In this document: piece after piece, positions 17,801 to 25,318 of the stretch
Numbering within the stretch: the stretch's first letter is position 1
Layout: each line of letters starts with the position of its first letter
Assembly: GCA_046331705.1 (NCBI GenBank)
Contig: JAXLQJ010000011.1
Coordinates: forward strand, 123,709 to 187,708
DNA: 64,000 bases
From: JADJOY01 sp046331705 [NCBI: bacterium]
Lineage (GTDB): Bacteria > JADJOY01
Direction: 5' to 3'
Program-made: the position numbers and the translations under genes
The notes under the pieces: model-generated
Databases searched by the model: none
The model's input: the letters and a program-made list of their open reading frames with translations, nothing else
Told to the model about the DNA's origin: nothing

Positions 17801-18161
17801 CGCTCGCGATCGGCGCCAGACGGCCGGTGCGCCCGTCGGCGAGCTCCACCGAGGCCGCCTCGGGCAACCTCACCGCCGTCTGACCGATCAGCACGGTGCG
17901 CGCGTCGCTCACCTTGCCGGCGCCGCGTCCCGGGACGGTGAGCGTCTCGCCGCTCAGCACCTCGACCTTGCCGCCGCCATGGACGTTGACGGTGATCCGG
18001 TCGCGGACGGGGATCTGGTGGGCGAAGAGCAGATAGAACGCGCCAACCGTGACGACGATCTTGAACGAGACCGTGATCGTGGAGCGCAGCCCCGAGGGCA
18101 GCCATTGCCAAGCGGCGCGTAGCGCGCCCCACAGGGTTCGCTGGGCTTCGAGTCGTGGCAT
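14856..18161 (-). CDS. Flippase-like membrane domain fused to a sulfatase/phosphotransferase-like domain
   Basis: An 1101-residue fusion. After one N-terminal helix and a small soluble segment (about 50-120), residues ~130-420 form a multi-pass unit of the lysylphosphatidylglycerol-synthase-TM/YbhN type (GRFLGTFLPSTIGLDGYKLW, PFTIAGEGVREIVQ). A second membrane block spans ~470-650. Residues ~663-1050 are an alkaline-phosphatase-superfamily sulfatase domain: VLIVVDTLRADALGAYG with metal ligand Asp670, and TADHGEEFQEHG. The nucleophile motif, CxPSR in true sulfatases, reads T710-R-P-S-F; with no Cys or Ser for formylglycine, a phospho-transfer or hydrolysis role is more likely. Predicted to transport and modify a lipid-linked substrate; the substrate is unknown. 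Confidence 0.85.
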   Translation of the reverse strand: MPRLEAQRTLWGALRAAWQWLPSGLRSTITVSFKIVVTVGAFYLLFAHQIPVRDRITVNVHGGGKVEVLSGETLTVPGRGAGKVSDARTVLIGQTAVRLPEAASVELADGRTGRLAPIASVTTFQAIREYLPNISIGTFALFCGLAAALKMVGVLASMYRWHLLLLGQGIEFPFWRHLFGTFLVGRFLGTFLPSTIGLDGYKLWDAAFYSRRGIEATAATAIEKVFGVIGIFLTFLVALPFGYHILGDHAGKIVGVTVPVAVGAIAVFLAVLFYPQVIQYFLDRVPLPGRGKIEGFISRVNRAAAAYRDKKGILVGVLGLSFAVHFTTAAMYYLTALAVGAKHAEFWAITFGSTIQIFATVISPFTIAGEGVREIVQALVLARHLGVSQSIISAALGFWAAEALTLFGVFWWWARRSGYRPPYVRVDGRELTDVAEASAAMWGGGASDDEATRRAAAEPATPASAPPPPLGLILTGLAGGAIGGALVGILEALYVLWGASGETHDTALIPYAIFGYGLLGTAMGAGTGLGLAAVAPWLAQISEWRATAGFHAGTVIFALGTVLTRFRVFRDLFHESLKVMSVKGIAVQLAVVAVAGVAALIAGGVLGRWFGRDPDGRPGRVAGVLAPALLVLSGLALVLIPRPGFPTVSREIGSTAAKEGAPNLVLIVVDTLRADALGAYGAADNPTPHIDSLANDGIVFEHSSSQASWTRPSFASLFTSLIPTTHTAREKNSLLPREGFPTVAELLAEAGYRTGAIVNNFNVAAKYGFDRGFERFTYLAPDFLFGARELSSELNLYQILRKVNESYLSSRKNVRNYYQPAEVVTDEAIRWLDANGGSGPFFLVVHYMDPHDPFFVHPWNGVAYARVSEDNPDPAKAELYHRTYLGEVRYLDGEIGRFLEALNGKGLRSPTGIVLTADHGEEFQEHGGWWHGQTLYEEVLHVPLIVKPPAGASFGGGPRDPHVVRTVDVAPTLLAWAGVPTPAGFQGVDLGREDGDRVAVADNDHEGNVLQSLRTGASKLIVANPDNPRGLAAREFYDLGADPGEQKDLLRSGEPPAEATRLGNLLSMKLEDAQKNAAASASDGGLSTTEADRLRALGYAQ

Positions 18162-18239
18162 CGGTCGATGTTCTCCCTGCGTGCGGCGCGCCGGGCTCGG
18201 CGGCGGGAAGGGCGGCGGCGCCGCCGGCCCGCCGGGCGC

Positions 18240-20276
18240 TCACAGAATCGGCGCGCCGTCCATGGTGGCGGGCACCGCCACGCCCAGCAGCTTGAGCGCG
18301 GTCGGGCCGATGTCCACGATGCCGGGTGCCTTCGCTTGGATGGCACGATTCGCGAACACGATGCCCTTGGTGTCGGCGGGGTCGGAGGACGAGTGGTCGC
18401 CGCTCCACTTCTTCTGGTTGGCGACCACGACCTCGGAGGTCATGCCGCCCAGGATCGACTTCCAGTCGGTGCGATAGCCGTCGACGAACGCCACCTGGAG
18501 GTCGGGGGCGTTGGCGGCGGCGCCGCCGCTGAACGACCGATCGCCGCGGTACACGCCCTCAACGGGCCGCGCCTTCGTGACCGGATCGACCAGCGCCTCG
18601 AGCTTGGTCGAGATTTCCTCCACGAGCTTGTCGTAATCCGCGCCCTTGGGGACGATCCCGCTCTTCTCGCGTCCCGCGACGTTCACGTAGATCTGTCCGG
18701 TGCCGAACGCGTACGCCTTGGTCTTGGACCAGTCGACCTCGAGCAAGAAATCGCTCGTGGGCATGTCCGCGGGCTTCACCGCGTCGCCGCAGCCCTTGCC
18801 CTTGAGCGACATGAAGCAGCTCTGCACCAGCCAGGTGTTCAGGTTCACACCGCGCCGGAACGAGTGGAAGCCATGGTCGGACACGACGACGAGCGTGTCC
18901 TCGGGCTTGAGCACCGCGGACACCTTGCCGACGAACGCATCCATGCGGCGGTAGGCATCGCGGATCGCGTTGCCGTAGCGCTTGGCGAGCGCGGCGTCGT
19001 ATTCGGGGTGAGTGGTGTCGAGGAAGCGGTAGTACAGGTGCGAGATGCGATCCGTCGCGGTGAACGCCGAGATCACCAGGTCGAAGGGTTGGGCGAGCGC
19101 GTCGAGCGTCTTCTGCTCGCGCTCCTCGACGATCGAGTAGACGTCCTGAAGGAACGTCTCCTCGTCCACGCCGTAGTTGTCGGCGTTGAGCGCCGAGGTG
19201 TCCTCGACCCAGCCGACGGTCTTGAAGAGCCCTCGCTTGGCCAGCTCCGCCCCGTAGGATTTGGGCGAGGTGAGCGCGATGGGAGGATCGCGTGGATCCA
19301 TGCTGACCGGCGCCACGTAGATGCGCGTCTCGGGCTGGACGGCGAGCACGCGCGCGCGCGTGACGCCGCGCTCGACGAACGCATCGCCGAACGCGAACGC
19401 GACGTCGTACCAGTCGGTCCATTCGCCGACGCCCGCTTCGCGGGTCTGGCTTCCGATCGTGAGCTTGACCTTCTTGCCGTCGGCGCTGCGCTCGACGCGC
19501 ACCGGCACCTTGAGGCGCGGGCGCGGCTTGGCCGTCGATCGCGCATCGACCGGGCCCTCGAGCATCGACTCCGCGATGCTGTCCTTGAACTCCAGCCGGA
19601 ACGGGACGCCGCCCGAGATCGGCTTGCCCGAGTCCGCCACCTTCACGTCGGAGCCGTAGTACGCGTAGCTCGAGTTCGTCATGCGCAGGTCGGGCACGCC
19701 GAGGCCGGAGAGCATGCGACCGTCGCTGCCCAGGTCGTCGGGCGGGAACGTGTACGGCACGGAGAGCACCGCCACCTTGCGCCCGGCGTCCGCGGCGAGC
19801 TTCCAGAAGGGCACGCCCTGGCGGGGATTGGTGGCACGCGGCGGCGTCGCGAGCTTGCCGTCGGGGGTGAACGTGGGGTCGATGTAGTCGTTGGTGCCGA
19901 CGCCCGGCAGGTAGCTCGCCGGATCCCGCTTGATGAAATCGTAGATGCCGTGCTTACCGGGGTTGGTCCCGGTGGCGAAGCTCGCCCACGCGACCGGCGA
20001 CTGAGGCGGCAGCGTCGAGCCGAGTGGCGCGAACGAGCCGCTCTTCGCGAGGCGCTGAAGGTTCGGGAAGTCCCCGTCCTTCGCCCAGCGCTCGTAGAGG
20101 TCCGGGTCGACGCCGTCGAAACCGAGGACGACGACCCGGCCGGCCTTCGGCTTCTCGGCGTGGGCCTTCGGCAGCGCGACGACGCCCGCGGCGAGGAGCG
20201 TGAGAGCCACCGTCGCCAAGGCGGCGCGGCGACCGGAGCGAGTGCGGGAGCGGAGCGGGGCGGGCGTCTGCCTCAT
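18240..20276 (-). CDS. Exported alkaline-phosphatase-family (type I phosphodiesterase-like) protein
   Basis: A 678-residue exported hydrolase of the nucleotide-pyrophosphatase/phosphodiesterase branch. Signal peptide residues ~17-41 end at AHA. The metal site and nucleophile blocks are GRVVVLGFDGVDPDLYERW, PPQSPVAWASFATGTNPG and KHGIYDF; later blocks DLVISAFTATDRISHLYY and TLVVVSDHGFHSF supply further metal ligands, and WSGDHSSSDP the last His. A long insertion between these blocks (about 200-350) may form a cap. ATG 20276 is chosen over 20324 because it starts directly before the twin-arginine-like basic signal region (SRTRSGRRAA). It is the first gene of the phosphatase/flippase/glycosyltransferase group, 78 bases ahead of the fusion gene. 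Confidence 0.87.
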   Translation of the reverse strand: MRQTPAPLRSRTRSGRRAALATVALTLLAAGVVALPKAHAEKPKAGRVVVLGFDGVDPDLYERWAKDGDFPNLQRLAKSGSFAPLGSTLPPQSPVAWASFATGTNPGKHGIYDFIKRDPASYLPGVGTNDYIDPTFTPDGKLATPPRATNPRQGVPFWKLAADAGRKVAVLSVPYTFPPDDLGSDGRMLSGLGVPDLRMTNSSYAYYGSDVKVADSGKPISGGVPFRLEFKDSIAESMLEGPVDARSTAKPRPRLKVPVRVERSADGKKVKLTIGSQTREAGVGEWTDWYDVAFAFGDAFVERGVTRARVLAVQPETRIYVAPVSMDPRDPPIALTSPKSYGAELAKRGLFKTVGWVEDTSALNADNYGVDEETFLQDVYSIVEEREQKTLDALAQPFDLVISAFTATDRISHLYYRFLDTTHPEYDAALAKRYGNAIRDAYRRMDAFVGKVSAVLKPEDTLVVVSDHGFHSFRRGVNLNTWLVQSCFMSLKGKGCGDAVKPADMPTSDFLLEVDWSKTKAYAFGTGQIYVNVAGREKSGIVPKGADYDKLVEEISTKLEALVDPVTKARPVEGVYRGDRSFSGGAAANAPDLQVAFVDGYRTDWKSILGGMTSEVVVANQKKWSGDHSSSDPADTKGIVFANRAIQAKAPGIVDIGPTALKLLGVAVPATMDGAPIL

Positions 20277-20595
20277 GGGGGCGGCTCTCGGCGCCGAGCG
20301 ACTGCCATTCCGAGCGGCGCCCACCCGGAAACGGCGCGCCGGCCGTTCTCGTCGCAGTGTCGACGGATTGGTTCGAAGGGTTGCAGAAGGCGTGCAGAAC
20401 GAAGGCGCGCGAGCCTACCACGGTGCCTCGGCGTGTCAACGCGGCGAACGCCGTGCGCGAGGCCGCGTTCACACGCTCGAACCTGCCCGGAAAAAGCGCT
20501 TTTCGACTTTACAACCCGATCGCGGGCGGGCGATCCTCTTGAGCGATTCGTGCGCGCGATCCACGCGCGCACTTCGGACGAGGTGCACGCACACC
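20277..20595. other. Divergent intergenic region between phosphodiesterase and NarL-type regulator
   Basis: This 319-base region separates two divergent genes and holds no convincing gene. It contains a perfect 12-bp palindrome AAAAGCGCTTTT at 20492-20503, the most AT-rich spot here. It also contains a 9-bp perfect inverted repeat, GTGCGCGCG / CGCGCGCAC, at 20550-20558 and 20564-20572. No good sigma-70 promoter is obvious. Either palindrome could be an operator for the adjacent regulator; this is inference. Confidence 0.6.
20550..20572 (+). repeat. Perfect 9-bp inverted repeat in the leader of the NarL-type regulator
   Basis: Arms GTGCGCGCG (20550-20558) and CGCGCGCAC (20564-20572) flank a 5-base loop ATCCA. 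The repeat ends 23 bases before the regulator's ATG. It could be an mRNA hairpin limiting translation or a protein-binding site; there is no T-tract, so a terminator is unlikely. Confidence 0.6.
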
Positions 20596-21297
20596 ATGGC
20601 CACCGCAGCCCGCACAGCCGAATCGAGCCGCGCCGCCAAGGCGCCTCAAGCGATCCGCGTGTTCCTCGCGGACTCACAAGATCTGCTGCGGGAGGGTGTG
20701 AAGCGCATCCTCGCCCAGCGCGGCGGCTTCGACGTCGTCGGCGAGGCCGGCGACGGCCAGACGGCGTTGGCGCAGGTCCTCAAGACCAAGCCCGACGTGG
20801 TCTTGATCGACGTGATGATGCCGGTCCTGAACGGAGTGGACGCGGCGCGGGAGATCCTGCGCGAGCTGCCCGAGACCAAGGTCGTTGCGCTCAGCATCTA
20901 CGCGAGCGAGGAGTACATCCACCAGATTCTCGACGCGGGCGCGATCGGCTACGTCCTCAAGGACACCAAGTCGGAGGACCTGGTGCGCGCGCTCGAGCTG
21001 GTGAGCGAGGGGATCCCGTTCTTCTCGCCGGCCATCAGCAAGGCCGTGGTCGCCGGGTACCTCAAGCGTCGCGGCGATTCCAAGAAGCCGAGCCCCTACG
21101 ATCAGCTCACCCCACGTGAGCGTCAGGTGCTCCAGCTCATCGCCGAGGGGCGCCGCAATCGCGAGATCTCGAGCCTGCTGCACCTCTCGATCAAGACCGT
21201 CGAGGTCCACCGCGCCCACATCATGGACAAGCTCAAGGCGCGTAGCATCGCGGACTTGGTGTTGATCGCCATCGGCAAGGGCATCGTCAAGCTCTGA
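20596..21297 (+). CDS. NarL/LuxR-type response regulator
   Basis: A 233-residue two-component response regulator. The receiver domain (about 20-140) has the acidic pair in VFLADSQDLLREG, phospho-acceptor Asp in VVLIDVMMPVLNG, and the Lys in GYVLKDT. The C-terminal LuxR-type helix-turn-helix is LTPRERQVLQLIAEG, NREISSLLHLSIKTVEVHR, and IMDKLKARS. ATG 20596 has a GAGG upstream at slightly long spacing; the longer frame to 20200 lies in intergenic sequence and is rejected. No histidine kinase is adjacent. It diverges from the exported phosphodiesterase gene and may control that cluster, though only position supports this. Confidence 0.92.
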   Translation: MATAARTAESSRAAKAPQAIRVFLADSQDLLREGVKRILAQRGGFDVVGEAGDGQTALAQVLKTKPDVVLIDVMMPVLNGVDAAREILRELPETKVVALSIYASEEYIHQILDAGAIGYVLKDTKSEDLVRALELVSEGIPFFSPAISKAVVAGYLKRRGDSKKPSPYDQLTPRERQVLQLIAEGRRNREISSLLHLSIKTVEVHRAHIMDKLKARSIADLVLIAIGKGIVKL

Positions 21298-21355
21298 TTC
21301 GCCACCGCCGTGGCCGCTGCGGCGCGGCGCGGCCGCCGCACGCGGCGTGCCGGCC

Positions 21356-22186
21356 TCAGCGGCGCGCCAGGCCGAGCACGTCCGACATGTCGTAGAGGCC
21401 CGGCGGCTGGTTCCAGAGCCAGCGGGCCGCGCGAACCGCGCCCCTCGCGAACACCGCGCGGTCGGTGGCGCGGTGCACGATCTCGATCGCTTCGCCGATC
21501 CCGCCGTAGAGCACGTGGTGCTCGCCGACGTTGTCGCCGGCGCGCACCGCGTGCATGCCGATCTCCCGGCGCGTGCGTTCGCCCACCATGCCGTTTCGCC
21601 CGTGGACCGCGTCGGCCCGTGGATCGCGTCCGAGCGCCGCGGCGATCACGTCGAGGAGCTTCACCGCGGTGCCGCTCGGCGAGTCCTTCTTGAGCCGGTG
21701 GTGGGTCTCGATGATCTCCACGTCGTAGTCGTCGCCGAGCACGCGCGCCGCCTCGGCGGCGAGGGCGAACACGAGATTGACCCCCACGCTCATGTTGGGC
21801 GAGAGCACGATCGGTAGCTCGCGCGCGGCTTCCGTGATGCGCGCGCGCTGATCGGGCTCCAGACCGGTCGTGCCGATGACCATCGGTGCGCCGCGTCGGG
21901 TGCACGTCTCGACGTGGGCGAGCGTGGCCGCGGGCGCCGTGAAGTCGATCACCACCGCCCGGCCCGAGAGCAACGGCTCGATCTCCGCGCTGATCTGGAT
22001 GCCGCCGTTCGAGGAGCCGGCAGCGAGCGCGGCGTCGGTGCCGACGGCGGGGTGCCCGCGGCGCTCGGTGGCACCCGCGAGGGAGGTGTCGGGATCCTCG
22101 GCGATCGCGCGCACCAGCGCGCGCCCCATGCGCCCGGCTGCCCCGGTGACGATCACCGGCACGATGGAGCGGCCGGCACTCGTCAT
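21356..22186 (-). CDS. dapB: 4-hydroxy-tetrahydrodipicolinate reductase
   Basis: Reduces 4-hydroxy-tetrahydrodipicolinate to tetrahydrodipicolinate with NAD(P)H in the diaminopimelate/lysine pathway, in the cytoplasm. The 276-residue protein has the dinucleotide motif VTGAAGRMGRAL, the substrate/catalytic block EIIETHHRLKKDSPSGTAVK and the GEHHVLYGG region. ATG 22186 overlaps the dapA stop as ATGA, so the longer open frame upstream is rejected. It is the last gene of lysA-dapF-dapA-dapB on the minus strand. Length and motifs are normal. Confidence 0.96.
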   Translation of the reverse strand: MTSAGRSIVPVIVTGAAGRMGRALVRAIAEDPDTSLAGATERRGHPAVGTDAALAAGSSNGGIQISAEIEPLLSGRAVVIDFTAPAATLAHVETCTRRGAPMVIGTTGLEPDQRARITEAARELPIVLSPNMSVGVNLVFALAAEAARVLGDDYDVEIIETHHRLKKDSPSGTAVKLLDVIAAALGRDPRADAVHGRNGMVGERTRREIGMHAVRAGDNVGEHHVLYGGIGEAIEIVHRATDRAVFARGAVRAARWLWNQPPGLYDMSDVLGLARR

Positions 22187-23061
22187 CGGACGAGCCCCGC
22201 CGCGGCGAGCGCCTGCACCAGCTTGTCGCGGTTCGCGCTGCTCATCGGCGCCAGCGGCAAGCGCACTTCCTCGCTGGGGATCCAGCCCATGAGCGCGAGC
22301 GCCGTCTTCACGGGCACCGGGTTGGTCTCGACGAATAGCGCCCGCAGCACCGGCGCGATGCGGTAGTGAACCTCGCGCGCTCGCTTCAGATCCCCCGCGA
22401 GCGCCGCATCCGATACGTCGGTCATCTCGCGCGGCAGCACGTTGGCGGCGGCGCTGATCACGCCGCGGCCGCCGATGGCGATGATCGGCAGCGTCAGGTT
22501 GTCGTCGCCGGCGAGCACGTCGAAGCCCGGACCGCAGCGCTCGATCACCTCGGAGACCTGTCCCAGGCTTCCCGACGCTTCCTTGACGCCGACGATGCCC
22601 GGGACCCGGCTCAGCCGTTCCATGGTGGTGGGCTCGATGTTGATCGCGGTGCGGCCCTGGATGTTGTAGACGACGATCGGCAGCTCGACCGCCTTCGCCA
22701 CCGCCTCGAAATGGCGGAAGATCCCTTCTTGCGTGGGCTTGTTGTAGTAGGGCGTGATCATGAGCGCGCCATCGGCGCCGGCTTCCTTCGCGTGCCGAGT
22801 GAGCCGGATCGCCTCCGCGGTGCTGTTGGACCCGGTGCCCGCGAGCACGGGCACGCGCTTGCGGACGGCCTCGATGGTGATCGAGACGACGCGTGCGTGC
22901 TCCTCGTGAGTCAGCGTCGCCGACTCGCCGGTCGTGCCGCACGGCACGAAGCCCTGGGCGCCGGCATCGATCAGCCGCTCGACCAGCGCGACGAGCGCTT
23001 TCTCGTCCACCGAGCCGTTTCGAAACGGTGTGACGATCGCGACGAAATTGCCTTGGAACAT
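22183..23061 (-). CDS. dapA: 4-hydroxy-tetrahydrodipicolinate synthase
   Basis: Condenses pyruvate with aspartate semialdehyde, the committed step toward diaminopimelate and lysine. The 292-residue TIM-barrel protein shows GTTGESATLTHEEH (pyruvate binding), YYNKPTQEGIFRHF with the catalytic Tyr, and the Schiff-base Lys in GIVGVKEASG. The C-terminus has the usual KTALALMGW region. It follows dapF by 37 bases and overlaps dapB by 4 bases. A full-length, ordinary member of the family. Confidence 0.97.
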   Translation of the reverse strand: MFQGNFVAIVTPFRNGSVDEKALVALVERLIDAGAQGFVPCGTTGESATLTHEEHARVVSITIEAVRKRVPVLAGTGSNSTAEAIRLTRHAKEAGADGALMITPYYNKPTQEGIFRHFEAVAKAVELPIVVYNIQGRTAINIEPTTMERLSRVPGIVGVKEASGSLGQVSEVIERCGPGFDVLAGDDNLTLPIIAIGGRGVISAAANVLPREMTDVSDAALAGDLKRAREVHYRIAPVLRALFVETNPVPVKTALALMGWIPSEEVRLPLAPMSSANRDKLVQALAAAGLVR

Positions 23062-23098
23062 CGCTTCCCCCTGACGGGCCGGGCGCGCGGACGCGCGC

Positions 23099-23926
23099 TC
23101 AGGGCACGTCGATCTCGCCCCGGAACACCTCGGCGCCCGGGCCGGTCATGAACACCGAGCCCGCGCCGCCGTCCCACTCGATCTCGAGATCGCCGCCCGG
23201 CAAGCTCACGGTGAGCGGCGAACGCGCGTGGCCGAGCCGGATCGACACCGCGCCCACCGCGCAGGCGCCGGAGCCGCACGCGAGCGTCTCCCCGGCACCG
23301 CGCTCCCAGACCCGCATCCGAACGTGGTGCGGATCGACCCGTTCCACGAACTCGACGTTGGTGCGCTTCGGGAAGAACGCGTGCCGCTCGATCTTGGGAC
23401 CCAGCTCGTGGACGGGTGCCGTGGCGACCGACGGCACGAACTGCACCGAATGCGGGTTCCCCATCGAGACGCACGTCATCTCGACCGCGTGCCCGTCCAC
23501 GGTCAGCGACCGGCGGACCACCTCGCCGTCGGCGTCGACGGGAATCGCGCGGCCGTCCCAGATGGGCGGCCCCATGTCCACGCGCACCCGATCGCCGGCG
23601 AACGCGGGCGTCACGATGCCCGCCAGCGTCTCGACTCGCAGCGCGGGCCCCGGCGCGCGACCGCGTGACTTGAGATAGAGCGCAAGGCAACGGATGCCGT
23701 TGCCGCACATCTCCACCTCGGAGCCGTCCTGGTTGTAGATGAGCATCCTGGCGTCGGCGAGCTGCGAGGGAGCAGCGACCAGGATCTGGTCGCAACCGAT
23801 GCCGAAGCGTCGGTCGCCGATGCGGCGAGCCAGGTCGGGAGTGATGCGGACGTCGTGCTCGAAAGCGTCGAGGACGACGAAATCGTTCCCGAGCCCGTGC
23901 ATCTTGACGAACGGTAGCGTGGCCAT
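23099..23926 (-). CDS. dapF: Diaminopimelate epimerase
   Basis: Interconverts LL- and meso-diaminopimelate, supplying peptidoglycan and lysine synthesis. The 275-residue protein has both catalytic-Cys blocks: EVEMCGNGIRC and ETLACGSGACA. The N-terminal KMHGLGNDFVVLD is standard, and CVSMGNPHSV lies between the lobes. It begins 21 bases after lysA and precedes dapA by 37 bases, in one operon. Confidence 0.97.
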   Translation of the reverse strand: MATLPFVKMHGLGNDFVVLDAFEHDVRITPDLARRIGDRRFGIGCDQILVAAPSQLADARMLIYNQDGSEVEMCGNGIRCLALYLKSRGRAPGPALRVETLAGIVTPAFAGDRVRVDMGPPIWDGRAIPVDADGEVVRRSLTVDGHAVEMTCVSMGNPHSVQFVPSVATAPVHELGPKIERHAFFPKRTNVEFVERVDPHHVRMRVWERGAGETLACGSGACAVGAVSIRLGHARSPLTVSLPGGDLEIEWDGGAGSVFMTGPGAEVFRGEIDVP

Positions 23927-23947
23927 CGTGCGCTCCGGCGTGCGCGC

Positions 23948-25192
23948 TCAGACGACTTCGCCGCGCACGAGATCGTCGAAGGTCTCGCGGGTGCGCACCA
24001 CGCGCCAGGAGGTTCCGTCGACCAAGACCTCGGGCGGGCGCGGGCGCGAGTTGTAGTTGGACGACATCACGAAGCCGTATGCCCCGGCGCTCATCACGGC
24101 CAGCAGCTCGCCGCGATCCACCTCGGGCACGGGCCGGTCCTTGGCCAGGAAGTCGCCGCTCTCGCAGATCGGGCCGACGACGTCCGCGACGCGTGCGTTG
24201 GTGTCGTGCCGCTGATTGACCGCGTGGATCTCCTGGTAGGCGCCGTAGAGCGACGGCCGGATCAAGTCGTTCATGCCGGCGTCGACGATCACGAAGCGCT
24301 TGGCCTCGGTCTCCTTGCGGAAGAGCACGCGGGTCAAGAGCACGCCTGCGTTTCCGACCAGCGAGCGGCCCGGCTCGAGGAGCAGCTCGAGGCCCAGATG
24401 GCCCACGACGCTCAGCACCTCGCGCGCATAGTCGGCGGGCGAGGGCGGCACCTCGTTCTTGTAGGTGATGCCGAGGCCGCCGCCCAGGTCCAGATGGCGG
24501 ATCGCGTGGCCGTCGGCGCGCAGCTGGCCCACCAGCTCGGCGACCTTGTGGAACGCATCCCGAAACGGCGACGTGCTGGTCAGCTGCGAGCCGATGTGAG
24601 CATCGAGGCCGACCACCTCGACGCCAGGCAGCGCGCCGGCGCGGGCGTACACGTCTCTCGCCCGCGCGATGGCGATCCCGAACTTGCTGCTCTTGAGCCC
24701 GGTCGAGATGTACGGGTGCGTCTGCGGGTCCACGTCCGGGTTCACGCGCACGGCGATCGGCGCGCGCGTGCCCTTGGTGACGGCGATCTCGCTCAGTCGC
24801 TCGAGCTCTTCCTCGCTCTCGACGTTGAACATCAGGATCTTCGCGTCGAGCGCTTGCGCGATCTCGGCGTCGGTCTTGCCGACGCCCGCGAAGACCACGT
24901 CGCTCGCGCGGCCGCCGGCGCGCAGCACCCGCTCCAGCTCCCCGCCGGAGACCACGTCGAACGCGCTACCGAGGGATCGGAAGAGCCCCAGCACCGCGAG
25001 ATTCGAGTTGGCCTTCACCGAGTAGCAGATGCGGTGCGGCACGCCCGCGAAGGCGCTCGTCCACGCGCGAAACGCGTTGCCCAGCGCTGCGGAGCTGTAG
25101 ACGTAAGCCGGAGTGCCGACTTCCGTGGCGATTCGTTCCAGCTCCACGCCCTCGGCGTGGAGCGCACCGTTCGTGAAAGGAAAGCAGTCCAT
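23948..25192 (-). CDS. lysA: Diaminopimelate decarboxylase
   Basis: PLP-dependent enzyme converting meso-diaminopimelate to lysine. The PLP Lys lies in RICYSVKANSNLAVL; HIGSQ, LDLGGGLGITY and LLLEPGRSLVGNAG form the cofactor site, and GPICESGDFLAKDR carries the active-site Cys. The open frame reaches 25282, but ATG 25192 (MDCFPFTNGALHAEG) begins at the conserved N-terminus and gives 414 residues, normal for the family. It is the first gene of the lysA-dapFAB operon and follows the sulfotransferase gene by 126 bases. Confidence 0.95.
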   Translation of the reverse strand: MDCFPFTNGALHAEGVELERIATEVGTPAYVYSSAALGNAFRAWTSAFAGVPHRICYSVKANSNLAVLGLFRSLGSAFDVVSGGELERVLRAGGRASDVVFAGVGKTDAEIAQALDAKILMFNVESEEELERLSEIAVTKGTRAPIAVRVNPDVDPQTHPYISTGLKSSKFGIAIARARDVYARAGALPGVEVVGLDAHIGSQLTSTSPFRDAFHKVAELVGQLRADGHAIRHLDLGGGLGITYKNEVPPSPADYAREVLSVVGHLGLELLLEPGRSLVGNAGVLLTRVLFRKETEAKRFVIVDAGMNDLIRPSLYGAYQEIHAVNQRHDTNARVADVVGPICESGDFLAKDRPVPEVDRGELLAVMSAGAYGFVMSSNYNSRPRPPEVLVDGTSWRVVRTRETFDDLVRGEVV

Positions 25193-25318
25193 GAGCGCTC
25201 GATCGTCGTGTGAGCCATTCGTGCGCGGCGCGCCCTGCGCCGAAGCGACGCGCAGTGTGTTGATGGCCCGAGGGGAAGTCAACCGAAAATACGCGAAAAC
25301 CTGCGACGCTCGCGCGCG

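Noticed and set aside
14604-18122. Very long plus-strand open frame (over 1100 codons) opposite the flippase fusion
   Set aside because: It is antisense to well-supported domains, has Arg/His/Asp-skewed composition and no recognisable fold; long antisense frames are expected at this GC content.
18168-21119. Long plus-strand frame spanning the exported phosphodiesterase and part of the NarL-type regulator
   Set aside because: It crosses a divergent intergenic region and is out of frame with the real regulator; a composition artefact.
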